8,198 nt of DNA from an uncultured Clostridia bacterium (GTDB lineage Bacteria > Bacillota > Clostridia > Oscillospirales > CAG-272), in the NCBI GenBank assembly GCA_947627815.1, contig CANQXN010000074.1:1-8198 (forward strand), written 5' to 3'. A program made the position numbers and the translations under genes. Below the pieces are notes generated by a model that was given only the letters and a program-made list of their open reading frames with translations, did no database searches and had not been told where the DNA came from. Positions within the stretch are counted from its first letter, which is position 1, and the number at the start of each line of letters is the position of its first letter. Of the stretch, positions 1 to 6,384 are shown one piece after another.

Positions 1-809
1 ATCAAAAGCCCCACAATGCCCTCTGTATCATCTACATCGTAAATACGGATATAGCCGTCCTCTGCCCGAACATCGGGAAACTTCTGCCGCAAAAGCATGA
101 GCGCCTCCGACATATCCCGCGTTTTCAGCGAGGTAAACACCTTGGCACGGCCTTCCAGATCCTTTGCGGTAAGCTCTTCCAGCATTTTGCCCTGGCGGAT
201 AATGCCATAATGGGTGGCAATTTTCTCAAGCTCTCCGAGGATGTGGGAGGAAATGAGGACAGTGCAGCCGTACTGCCGAGTGATGTCCACAAGGATCTCC
301 CGCATCATCTTCATACCCTCGGCATCCAGACCGTTGATCGGTTCATCGAGGATCAAGAGAGCCGGATCGCCTAAAAGAGCCATGGCGATGCCGATACGCT
401 GTTTCATGCCGAGAGAGCAGCTTTTGAATTTCAGCCGCGCGCTATCCTCCATACGGACGATCCGCAGTACCCGGTTGATCTCGCCCGCCCGGTCGGAAAG
501 CCCTAAATTGATGGCCTGCATCATCAGGTTGTCCCACACGCTGGAATTGGGAAAACAGCCGGTGTTCTCAATCAGCGCCCCCACGCGCACCCGCACCCCT
601 GCGTCCGTGTACGGCCTGTCAAACAGCCGGATGCTGCCCTTGTCCGGCACCAGATGGCCGCAGATCAGCTTCTCCGTAGTGGATTTACCGCTGCCGTTTT
701 CCCCGATGAAGCCGTAAATGGCCCCCACGGGGACAGTCATGTTGAGGCTGTCCACGGCATACAGACCGCGAAAGCTCTTTGACAGCCCCCGAATTTCGAT
801 TGCGTTCAT
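1..809 (-). CDS. ABC transporter ATP-binding protein, BcrA/lantibiotic-immunity type (C-terminus outside window)
   Basis: This is the nucleotide-binding subunit of an ABC transporter, expected on the cytoplasmic face of the membrane, where it powers a partner permease. The 269 visible residues contain the full ATPase core: Walker A GENGSGKST at 36-44, signature SLGMKQR at 132-138, Walker B LLILDEP at 151-157, D-loop GLD at 160-162 and the switch histidine in SSH at 189. The Q-loop position reads IENTGCFPN, with Glu instead of Gln, as is common in BcrA-like exporters of bacitracin and lantibiotics. The Walker B Glu156 is present, so the enzyme should be active. The start at 809 is set by AAGGAGG (818-824) eight bases upstream. 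The frame is still open at base 1, so the end of the protein and any permease gene lie beyond the left edge. The substrate cannot be inferred; antimicrobial peptide export is the family's usual role. Confidence 0.93.
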   Translation of the reverse strand, partial: MNAIEIRGLSKSFRGLYAVDSLNMTVPVGAIYGFIGENGSGKSTTEKLICGHLVPDKGSIRLFDRPYTDAGVRVRVGALIENTGCFPNSSVWDNLMMQAINLGLSDRAGEINRVLRIVRMEDSARLKFKSCSLGMKQRIGIAMALLGDPALLILDEPINGLDAEGMKMMREILVDITRQYGCTVLISSHILGELEKIATHYGIIRQGKMLEELTAKDLEGRAKVFTSLKTRDMSEALMLLRQKFPDVRAEDGYIRIYDVDDTEGIVGLL

Positions 810-835
810 TTTGCCTGCCTCCTTGTTTGATTAGT

Positions 836-864
836 CAGAAAGGGCGATAAACACGCCCTTTCTG
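836..864 (-). terminator. 11-bp hairpin between small ORF and ABC gene
   Basis: CAGAAAGGGCG (836-846) and CGCCCTTTCTG (854-864) form a perfect 11-bp stem around a 7-base loop, just after the small gene's stop codon and 12 bases before the ABC gene's ribosome binding site. No proper T-run follows the stem on the minus strand, so it is more likely a partial terminator or an mRNA-stabilising hairpin inside a two-gene transcript than a full stop. Confidence 0.55.
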
Positions 865-870
865 TCAGGA

Positions 871-1089
871 TTACTTTTCGCCTTTGGCGGCATCGTACTG
901 CTCCTGCGCTGCCTTCTTGCGCGCCTGCGCCTCTTCCATCTGCTTCTCCTGCTCGGCCTTGCGTTTTGCTTTGCCGACAGCGATGGAAGATTCCATCTTT
1001 GTCGCTTCAAAATTCGCTTTGTCGATCTCATGCTGACGCTTTGCGCTCTCCTTCATGTCATGAAATGCGTTTTTCAAAAAGTTTGCCAT
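871..1089 (-). CDS. Small charged coiled-coil protein of unknown function
   Basis: I do not recognise this 72-residue protein. After a short hydrophobic/aromatic N-terminus (MANFLKNAF) it is almost entirely Lys, Glu, Ala, Gln and Arg, which predicts one long helix or coiled coil. It has no signal peptide, membrane segment or cysteines. An upstream in-frame ATG at 1126-1128 would add 13 residues, but AAAGGAG (1099-1105) sits nine bases before the ATG at 1089, so the shorter form is preferred. A possible -10 (TACAAT, 1140-1145) lies upstream without a convincing -35. The ABC ATPase gene follows 61 bases downstream on the same strand, so co-transcription is likely. A structural or adaptor role is possible but unproven. 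Confidence 0.75.
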   Translation of the reverse strand: MANFLKNAFHDMKESAKRQHEIDKANFEATKMESSIAVGKAKRKAEQEKQMEEAQARKKAAQEQYDAAKGEK

Positions 1090-1247
1090 TGTCGTTTGCT
1101 CCTTTACTCCTATATTGTGATTGCTCACTTGTTGACTGTATTGTACTTTCTGATTGTTTGAAAAATTTTTGCGTTTTGTTTGAGAAATATTAAAATTTAA
1201 AAATTTCAGTTTTTTTATCGCTTTTCAAAATCTGCGGCACAGGCATA

Positions 1248-1284
1248 AAAAAGGGATGCCGCCTTTATGGCAGCATCCCTTTTT
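1248..1284. terminator. Bidirectional rho-independent terminator
   Basis: AAAAAGGGATGC (1248-1259) pairs perfectly with GCATCCCTTTTT (1273-1284). A further 3 bp (1261-1263 with 1269-1271) form across one C/A mismatch and close a TTTAT loop. The G/C core is flanked by A-runs and T-runs, so either strand yields a hairpin ending in five or six U residues. On the minus strand it terminates the ferritin transcript about 75 bases past its stop codon and insulates the small gene downstream. Confidence 0.85.
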
Positions 1285-1357
1285 GGTTTGACTATTCCCT
1301 TTTTGATGGCAAAGCGATGCCCTATGCCGATATGGCAACAAGGCTTGGCTTATGTCA

Positions 1358-1876
1358 TTACATCGCGGGGCCTGTCGTCGAGGGCGCATACACCCGCGCG
1401 GCCAGCTCCTGATTCAGGGCATACAGCCCCTTGGCGTCGCCGCCGAAAAGCTGCATTTTCTTGATCATGTCTTCGGCGTTGGTTTCTTCCTCGCCCTGCT
1501 CTTTGATGAACCAGTCGAGGAACTGCATGGTTTTATAATCCTTCTGTTCAAAGGCTTCGTGATAAATATCGGTGATCAGCGAGGTCACATACTGCTCATG
1601 CGCATATCCGGCTTGCAAGGGATCCATATGGTTCGCAAAGACCTTGTCGGGTTTGGCAATCGCCTCGAATGTCACCCGAATGCTGTTGTTAATCAGATAT
1701 CTGCGAATCATAAAAGCGTGATCGCGCTCTTCCTGCGCCTGCACTTCGTACCAATGAGCAAAGCCGTCCAGCCCTTCATCGGCATAGTAGTTGGCAAAAT
1801 CGAGATAGAGATAGGCGGAATACAGTTCCTTGTTGATCTGATCGTTTAACATCGCCGCAATTTTCTTGTTTAACAT
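1358..1876 (-). CDS. ftnA: Bacterial non-heme ferritin (ferroxidase, iron storage)
   Basis: This cytoplasmic iron-storage protein oxidises Fe(II) and deposits Fe(III) as mineral inside a 24-subunit cage. The 172-residue protein has the usual FtnA length and aligns without gaps to the family numbering at the active site: E17, E50 and H53 for the first iron, E94, Q127 and E130 for the second, and E49, E126 and E129 around the third (C) site. The conserved Y24 is also present, so it should be catalytically complete. The family's signature stretch, QAQEERDHA, is at 46-54. The start at 1876 follows AAGGAGGT (1883-1890). The in-frame ATG further upstream lies inside the promoter -35 box and is not usable. 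The gene is monocistronic between its own promoter and a terminator, and diverges from the Fic operon. I saw no convincing Fur or PerR box. Confidence 0.97.
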   Translation of the reverse strand: MLNKKIAAMLNDQINKELYSAYLYLDFANYYADEGLDGFAHWYEVQAQEERDHAFMIRRYLINNSIRVTFEAIAKPDKVFANHMDPLQAGYAHEQYVTSLITDIYHEAFEQKDYKTMQFLDWFIKEQGEEETNAEDMIKKMQLFGGDAKGLYALNQELAARVYAPSTTGPAM

Positions 1877-1904
1877 ACAAACACCTCCTTTGCGGTTTGG
1901 CTCC

Positions 1905-1933
1905 ATTATAGCACGCCGCAAAAGAAAAATCAA
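1905..1933 (-). promoter_or_regulatory. Sigma-A promoter of the ferritin gene (extended -10)
   Basis: On the minus strand, TTGATT (1928-1933) and a perfect TATAAT (1905-1910) are separated by 17 bases, with TGC directly before the -10. Transcription should start near 1898, giving a leader of about 22 bases that consists mostly of the ribosome binding site. Confidence 0.85.
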
Positions 1934-2009
1934 GCAGCCGGGGAAAAATGAGGGGACAAAATAAGGCTTGATTTATTCCGCAAATAAGTATCTATTATTC
2001 CGAAAATGA

Positions 2010-2038
2010 TTGACATCCTACCGAAACCGTGGTATACT
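2010..2038 (+). promoter_or_regulatory. Sigma-A promoter of the fic / DUF262 operon (extended -10)
   Basis: A consensus TTGACA (2010-2015) and TATACT (2033-2038) are spaced by 17 bases, with TGG before the -10. A short inverted repeat TACC-N8-GGTA (2019-2022 / 2031-2034) overlaps the spacer and -10 and could be an operator. The leader carries a tandem 9-base repeat, ACAGCAAAA (2053-2061 and 2062-2070), of unknown meaning. No second good promoter is seen before the DUF262 gene. Confidence 0.85.
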
Positions 2039-2084
2039 CATAGTGACCGATGACAGCAAAAACAGCAAAAGCGAGGTGCGACTG

Positions 2085-2960
2085 ATGGCAATGACAACCA
2101 AACAGGCCGCCGAGAAATGGGGCATCTCCGACCGACGCGTCCGCGCGCTTTGCGTGAACGGACAGATTGACGGCGCATGGCGCGAGGGCAAACTCTGGTT
2201 TGTTCCCGACAACGCGCCAAAACCAACCGACCGGCGCGTGCGCACAATCGAAGCCCTGCTCGCCCGGATTGACAGAAAGAAACATGAACTCGACGGCCGC
2301 AGGCCACTCACCGAAGGCGAAGTGGCGCGTCTGAACGAGGATTTCATGATTGAATTTACCTACAATTCCAATGCAATCGAGGGCAATACGCTCACATTGC
2401 GCGAAACCGATATGGTTCTCAAGGGCTTGACCATCGACCAAAAGCCGCTGAAGGATCACATGGAGGCCGTCGGGCATAGGGACGCGTTTTACTTTATCTG
2501 TGATCTTGTCAAAGACCGTACGCCCTTGTCCGAGACGGTGATCAAACAAATTCATTCCCTCGTTCTCGCGGACAAGCCGCTTGATCGCGGCGTGTACCGC
2601 CGCGTGCCTGTTCGCATTATGGGCGCCAAGCGGGATCCGGTGCAACCCTATTTGATTGAGCCGAAAATGAACGAACTTATGCGGCAATATGCGGCCGATG
2701 ACCGGCACATTGTGGAAAAGCTCGCAGATTTGCATATTGCCTTTGAGTCCATCCATCCCTTCATCGACGGCAACGGCAGAACCGGACGCCTGATCATTAA
2801 CCTTGAACTGATGAAAGCAGGATATCCTCCCATCGATATCAAGTTTACCGATCGAATGAGATATTACGACGCCTTCGACCGCCGCTCCGAGATGGTAAAG
2901 CTCTTCGCGGAGTATCTGAATCAGCGGTTGGAGCGGTATTTGGAAGTGTTGGATAAGTAA
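2085..2960 (+). CDS. Fic family protein, class II (self-inhibited), with N-terminal helix-turn-helix
   Basis: Fic enzymes usually transfer AMP from ATP to a hydroxyl side chain of a target protein. This 291-residue protein has the full catalytic motif HPFIDGNGRTGR at 224-235, with catalytic His224, phosphate-binding GNGR and Arg235. It also carries the inhibitory motif SNAIEGN at 95-101, whose Glu99 is expected to block productive ATP binding. Because that motif precedes the Fic core, this is a class II, cis-inhibited Fic protein. Residues 4-50 (TTKQAAEKWGISDRRVRAL...) look like a MerR/excisionase-type DNA-binding domain, which suggests DNA association or autoregulation. The start at 2085 is chosen because GAGGTG (2073-2078) lies six bases before it. 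A longer reading frame from 2010 would begin inside the promoter. The gene sits 50 bases upstream of a DUF262-HNH nuclease gene, probably in one operon. The target is unknown. Confidence 0.93.
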   Translation: MAMTTKQAAEKWGISDRRVRALCVNGQIDGAWREGKLWFVPDNAPKPTDRRVRTIEALLARIDRKKHELDGRRPLTEGEVARLNEDFMIEFTYNSNAIEGNTLTLRETDMVLKGLTIDQKPLKDHMEAVGHRDAFYFICDLVKDRTPLSETVIKQIHSLVLADKPLDRGVYRRVPVRIMGAKRDPVQPYLIEPKMNELMRQYAADDRHIVEKLADLHIAFESIHPFIDGNGRTGRLIINLELMKAGYPPIDIKFTDRMRYYDAFDRRSEMVKLFAEYLNQRLERYLEVLDK

Positions 2961-3010
2961 GGGCATATCATGTAATACCAGAAACAATAAAATAAGTGAG
3001 GAATGTAACA

Positions 3011-4792
3011 ATGGGAGCAGAATTGTTTAAAAATATACCAAGTAAGGTTGACGATTTGGTCAGCGGTGTACTCAAAGGCAGAATCGGACTGCCCGACTTG
3101 CAACGCCCTTTTGTTTGGACAGATAACAAAGTCAGAGATCTTTTTGACTCCATGATGAAGGGATACCCTATTGGATATGTTATGATTTGGGAATCACCTG
3201 CCGATTACGAAACCAAGAAAAATGTCATTGGCAAGAATAAGAAAACTTATGACGAACCAAAAGAGTTGGTGATAGACGGACAACAGCGTTTGACAGCACT
3301 TGTTGCTGCTATGTACGGCGTTGTTGTTAAGGATAAAAATTTTGCAGATAAAGAGATTAAAATCTCGTTCAATCCTTTAACGCGTGAATTTGCGGTATGG
3401 ACTCCTGCATATGAGCGAGACACAGAATGGATTTCCCGTATCAGCGATGTATTCCTTGCCAAGGAGCAAAACAGTATTATTTCGCTTCGCCGTAAATTTA
3501 TCAAAGATGCCAATGAAGGCAGAGCAAAAAAGAATCTTGGAGAATTGACTGAAGACGAGGAAACCTCAATTGAAGACAGTATCAATGCTTTACTCAATCT
3601 TTCGGATTTTTCACTTCCCACGCTCGAAATTCAATACGATGCCGACGAAGAAGCAGTTGCTGATATTTTTGTTAGGGTCAATTCCGGTGGACAAAAATTA
3701 ACGGAAAACAATTTTATTCAAACACTCATTTCTGTTTACGAAAATGATACAAGCGACAAAATCAACGATTTTTCTGAAAAATCAAGGATTCCTGCTAACA
3801 ATACATCCTATAATACTCTCTTGGCAATTGAACCTTCGCACTTGATCCGAATGGCAGTAGGCGTTGGTTTCAGGCGTGCAAGATTGCGTTATGCATATAT
3901 GCTGTTGCGTGGTAAAAACCTGAAAACAGGAAAATTTTCAGCAGAAGAACGCCAAGCAAATCTCGACAAATTCAAAGAGGCCTTGGATAAGGTTATGAAT
4001 CTGAATAATTGGCACGGATTTATCAACATCGTTGGGGAGGCCGGATATATCAGTAATAAGCTCATAGCATCTTCCAATGCCGTCGTGTTCTCTTACATTC
4101 TGTATCTCATCGCCAAGTATGATTATAAACTGGATGCTATCAATTTGAGAAAATGCATTAGCAAGTGGTTCTTTATGAGTACCATCACATATTTCTATAC
4201 CGGTTCTACCGAGAGCGAGGTTGAGAATCAATTTGCTGATTTGAGAGATGTAAATACAGCGGAGGAATTTATAGCGTATATTGACAGAGTTATTGCAACC
4301 CGATTTACAGATGATTATTTCAACTTAACGCTTCCAAGTGAACTTAACAGCGCAGCGGCTATCTCTCCGGCATGGAATGGCTACATTGCAGCGCAGATCG
4401 TTTTGAATACTCCGATGCTTTTCAGTAACACTCCCGTATCTAAATACTTCATTGTCGGTTCAAGCGGAACAAAAAATGCGATTGATAAGCATCATATCTT
4501 TCCGAAACATTATTTGGAACAAATCGGTTATACCAATGACCGTGACCGAAATCAACTTGCCAATTTTACATACTTGGATTATGCTATAAATATTGATATT
4601 TCGGATAAAGCTCCTGCTGATTATGTAAATACCTTCCGTCAAAAGTTGGGTGAGGATGGGTATAAAAAGACTTGTGAGCAAAATGCTTTGCCCGAAAACT
4701 TTGAAAACATGGAATATCCGGTATTTCTTGAAAAACGCCGTCAGCTAATGGCACAAATCGTTCGAAAAGCCTACATGCAGTTATCTACATGA
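3011..4792 (+). CDS. GmrSD-like DUF262 / HNH (DUF1524) protein, probable type IV restriction or anti-phage nuclease
   Basis: This 593-residue protein joins both GmrSD modules in one chain. The N-terminal DUF262 part shows LQRPFVW at 30-36, the hallmark DGQQRLTAL at 89-97 and FVRVNSGGQKLT at 220-231; in this family the DGQQR region serves nucleotide binding or hydrolysis. The C-terminal part carries the HNH-type motif DKHHIFPKHYL at 492-502, then NFTYLDYAINIDISDK at 518-533, corresponding to the DUF1524 nuclease metal site. Length and order match single-chain enzymes such as BrxU and SspE, which restrict phage DNA with modified bases or act with phosphorothioation. The start at 3011 follows GTGAGGA (2996-3002). 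No signal peptide or membrane segment is apparent. Base composition is clearly lower in GC than in the upstream Fic gene, suggesting separate acquisition. No modification genes are in the window, so a stand-alone type IV role is inferred. Confidence 0.9.
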   Translation: MGAELFKNIPSKVDDLVSGVLKGRIGLPDLQRPFVWTDNKVRDLFDSMMKGYPIGYVMIWESPADYETKKNVIGKNKKTYDEPKELVIDGQQRLTALVAAMYGVVVKDKNFADKEIKISFNPLTREFAVWTPAYERDTEWISRISDVFLAKEQNSIISLRRKFIKDANEGRAKKNLGELTEDEETSIEDSINALLNLSDFSLPTLEIQYDADEEAVADIFVRVNSGGQKLTENNFIQTLISVYENDTSDKINDFSEKSRIPANNTSYNTLLAIEPSHLIRMAVGVGFRRARLRYAYMLLRGKNLKTGKFSAEERQANLDKFKEALDKVMNLNNWHGFINIVGEAGYISNKLIASSNAVVFSYILYLIAKYDYKLDAINLRKCISKWFFMSTITYFYTGSTESEVENQFADLRDVNTAEEFIAYIDRVIATRFTDDYFNLTLPSELNSAAAISPAWNGYIAAQIVLNTPMLFSNTPVSKYFIVGSSGTKNAIDKHHIFPKHYLEQIGYTNDRDRNQLANFTYLDYAINIDISDKAPADYVNTFRQKLGEDGYKKTCEQNALPENFENMEYPVFLEKRRQLMAQIVRKAYMQLST

Positions 4793-5014
4793 CATTAGAT
4801 ATTGATACACGGGAATGCCGAAATTGTTCGCCTGAAATCGCGAGAACGCGGTAAACGCCGAAGGAACGCATTAAAGGTTCGAAGATGATATGAACAAAAT
4901 TACACTGTATCACCAAGCACATTACCTTCTTTGTACCGCTGTTTCCTTTAGCCAATCATGATTTAACCTTTGCGCTAAGTGCGGACGGCGCGCGAGATGG
5001 TCATAAAACGCAAG
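4793..5014. other. Intergenic stretch without a supported gene
   Basis: About 220 bases lie between the DUF262 stop codon and the next terminator. Only a 23-codon reading frame (4890-4961) with a poorly spaced AAAGG is present, and no hairpin, promoter or tRNA is convincing. The stretch may be a remnant of a gene lost when the upstream module arrived; nothing in the sequence proves this. Confidence 0.5.
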
Positions 5015-5046
5015 AAGCCTCGGCGGATTTTTCCGCCGAGGCTTTT
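5015..5046 (+). terminator. Strong rho-independent terminator
   Basis: AAGCCTCGGCGGA (5015-5027) pairs over 13 bases with TCCGCCGAGGCTT (5032-5044) around a TTTT loop, and the run of four T ends at 5046. It ends transcription coming from the Fic-DUF262 side. The same stem recurs at 6261-6288. Confidence 0.88.
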
Positions 5047-5075
5047 ATCATACAACCGAAAGTTGTAAAATCCGC

Positions 5076-5094
5076 CCGCAAATAAACTTTGCGG
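5076..5094. repeat. Inverted repeat just upstream of the first XRE promoter
   Basis: CCGCAAA (5076-5082) and TTTGCGG (5088-5094) are perfect inverted arms around TAAAC, ending three bases before the -35 box. A smaller hairpin (TACAAC/GTTGTA, 5051-5067) precedes it. Either could be a regulator site, though neither matches a site I know. Confidence 0.4.
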
Positions 5095-5097
5095 TTC

Positions 5098-5126
5098 TTG
5101 AAATGGGTGGCTCCATCTGCTATCAT
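5098..5126 (+). promoter_or_regulatory. Sigma-A promoter of the first XRE/TPR regulator gene (extended -10)
   Basis: TTGAAA (5098-5103), a 17-base spacer and TATCAT (5121-5126), with TGC directly before the -10. The expected start site, around 5133, coincides with a perfect palindrome. Confidence 0.8.
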
Positions 5127-5133
5127 ATAGGCA

Positions 5134-5149
5134 AGATAAGCGCTTATCT
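5134..5149. promoter_or_regulatory. Perfect 16-bp palindrome at the transcription start, candidate operator
   Basis: AGATAAGCGCTTATCT is a perfect palindrome beginning eight bases after the -10 box. This is an ideal place for a dimeric repressor to block initiation, and an XRE-type regulator is encoded immediately downstream, so autoregulation is the simplest reading. As RNA it could also form a 6-bp hairpin at the 5' end of the message. Confidence 0.6.
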
Positions 5150-5171
5150 GTGAAGAAAACAGGAGGATGGA

Positions 5172-6248
5172 ATGATGGAAATCAACATGAAAGAAAAATT
5201 GCGCGCCTTACGGCGGCAAAAGAACATAACACAAGAAGCGCTCGCCAATCATCTTGGCATTACGCCGCAATCGATCGGAAAGTGGGAGCGAGGCGAAGGG
5301 TTCCCGGATATCACTTTATTGCCTAAAATCGCGTTTTATTTTGGCGTGACCGTGGACGAATTGCTTTGCGTCGATCAGGCACGAGTGGACGAAGCCATCG
5401 CGGCATACAGCCGTCAAGCGGCTATGTATCAAAACAACGGGGAGAACGAAAAGAATCTCGCATTGTGGGAAAAGGCGTATGCCGAGTTCCCGAATGACTG
5501 CCGTGTGATGGAGGGATTGATGGCCGCCATCAACCGAAAGGCGGAATTTCCCTGCCCCAAGGCCGAAGCCGATCGCATCATTGCCTTAGGAGAAAAATTG
5601 CTCGAAAAATCCACCGATTCTCGGCAAAGAGAACACGCCGTTCAATTTTTATGCTACACCTATGATGGCATCGACAAGGAAAAAGCGTTATATTATGCCA
5701 ATATGGGCGGGAGCGTCCACGCCACAAGAGAAGGATTGAAAGCCGCCATTCTGCCGGGGGAAGAAGGCGTCGCCGCCTGCCAAAAGTATATGGAAAGCTT
5801 AATTTACTACGCGGCGATGAGCGCCGTAAGAATGACTTCCAAAATCCAATTTTCGCCGCAGGAAACCATCGAAGCATATTCCTTTGCCATTGATATACTC
5901 AAGCGTTTCTTTCAGGACGACAATGTCGGATTTTATGCTTTTGATCTTTCGCTGTATTATTTTTCCATCGCGCTTCAATATGCCGAATTGAACGACAAAG
6001 AAAACACCTTGACCCATCTTGCAAAAAGCTGCCGCTATGCTGTTGTGGATGCCGGCCTGAACGATATGGATTACACGGCTCCGATGGCCAACCGCTTGAA
6101 GTACAAAAAGCAAAACACCACGAAAAACTATAAAGGCAACGCCTGCAATCTCCGATTGAAAGCGTTGGAAGACAAAAGATTCGATTTTGTGCGAAAAGAG
6201 GCGCGCTTCCAAAAGACGCTCGCCGATCTTGAAAAACACGCGGACTAA
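5172..6248 (+). CDS. XRE-family transcriptional regulator with TPR-like C-terminal domain (first of two)
   Basis: This is a probable cytoplasmic DNA-binding regulator of 358 residues. Residues 9-65 form a clear Cro/C1-type helix-turn-helix (LRRQKNITQEALANHLGI, then PQSIGKWERGEGFPDI and the family-typical DELL end). The rest is all-helical with TPR-like segments, for example NEKNLALWEKAYAEFPND near 91-109 and further helical pairs around 233-290. This architecture resembles Rgg/PlcR-type regulators that bind a small peptide or partner in the TPR part, but no ligand can be named. AGGAGG (5161-5166) is five bases before the ATG at 5172 and eight before the ATG at 5175; either could be used. The gene has its own promoter, a palindromic candidate operator and a hairpin after its stop. 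A second protein of the same design follows 159 bases downstream. Confidence 0.88.
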   Translation: MMEINMKEKLRALRRQKNITQEALANHLGITPQSIGKWERGEGFPDITLLPKIAFYFGVTVDELLCVDQARVDEAIAAYSRQAAMYQNNGENEKNLALWEKAYAEFPNDCRVMEGLMAAINRKAEFPCPKAEADRIIALGEKLLEKSTDSRQREHAVQFLCYTYDGIDKEKALYYANMGGSVHATREGLKAAILPGEEGVAACQKYMESLIYYAAMSAVRMTSKIQFSPQETIEAYSFAIDILKRFFQDDNVGFYAFDLSLYYFSIALQYAELNDKENTLTHLAKSCRYAVVDAGLNDMDYTAPMANRLKYKKQNTTKNYKGNACNLRLKALEDKRFDFVRKEARFQKTLADLEKHAD

Positions 6249-6260
6249 AGAAAAGAGGAA

Positions 6261-6288
6261 AGCCTCGGCGGAAACATCCGCCGAGGCT
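6261..6288 (+). terminator. Hairpin terminator after the first XRE gene, same stem as the upstream one
   Basis: AGCCTCGGCGGA (6261-6272) pairs perfectly over 12 bases with TCCGCCGAGGCT (6277-6288) around AACA. The T-tail is interrupted (GAATTGATTTTC), so termination may be incomplete. The stem is identical to the one at 5015-5044 and only the loop differs. Confidence 0.7.
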
Positions 6289-6295
6289 GAATTGA

Positions 6296-6325
6296 TTTTC
6301 TCACATACTGAGAAAAAATCTCACA
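6296..6325. promoter_or_regulatory. Inverted and direct repeats upstream of the second XRE promoter, candidate operator
   Basis: TTTTCTCA (6296-6303) and TGAGAAAA (6309-6316) are perfect 8-base inverted arms around CATAC. TCTCACA occurs at 6299-6305 and again at 6319-6325, a 20-base period close to two helical turns. The cluster ends ten bases before the -35 box, where an activator or repressor could sit. Confidence 0.45.
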
Positions 6326-6335
6326 AAATGCGCGC

Positions 6336-6364
6336 TTGATGGCGCCGTATTCCTATGGTATACT
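6336..6364 (+). promoter_or_regulatory. Sigma-A promoter of the second XRE/TPR regulator gene (extended -10)
   Basis: TTGATG (6336-6341), a 17-base spacer and TATACT (6359-6364), with TGG before the -10. The TGGTATACT core is identical to that of the Fic promoter at 2030-2038. Confidence 0.8.
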
Positions 6365-6384
6365 ATGATCGCCGGCAAAAAACA

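Noticed and set aside
214..717. Plus-strand frame of 167 codons over the ABC gene
   Set aside because: The minus strand has every ABC ATPase motif in one frame; the plus-strand product has no sensible features.
871..1128. Longer start (85 residues) for the small coiled-coil gene
   Set aside because: The extra N-terminal 13 residues span the AAAGGAG site that serves the ATG at 1089, and no comparable site precedes the longer start.
1352..1849. Plus-strand frame of 165 codons over the ferritin gene
   Set aside because: The minus strand encodes ferritin with all iron ligands in place, so the plus frame is antisense noise.
1995..3011. Long open frame of 338 codons on the minus strand opposite the Fic gene
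   Set aside because: It is a shadow of the high-GC Fic gene. It has no ribosome binding site or recognisable motif, while the plus strand shows the complete Fic and inhibitory motifs.
4890..4961. 23-codon frame (MNKITLYHQAHYLL...) between the DUF262 gene and the terminator
   Set aside because: The only AAAGG lies about 12 bases upstream, no promoter is visible, and the composition is uninformative.
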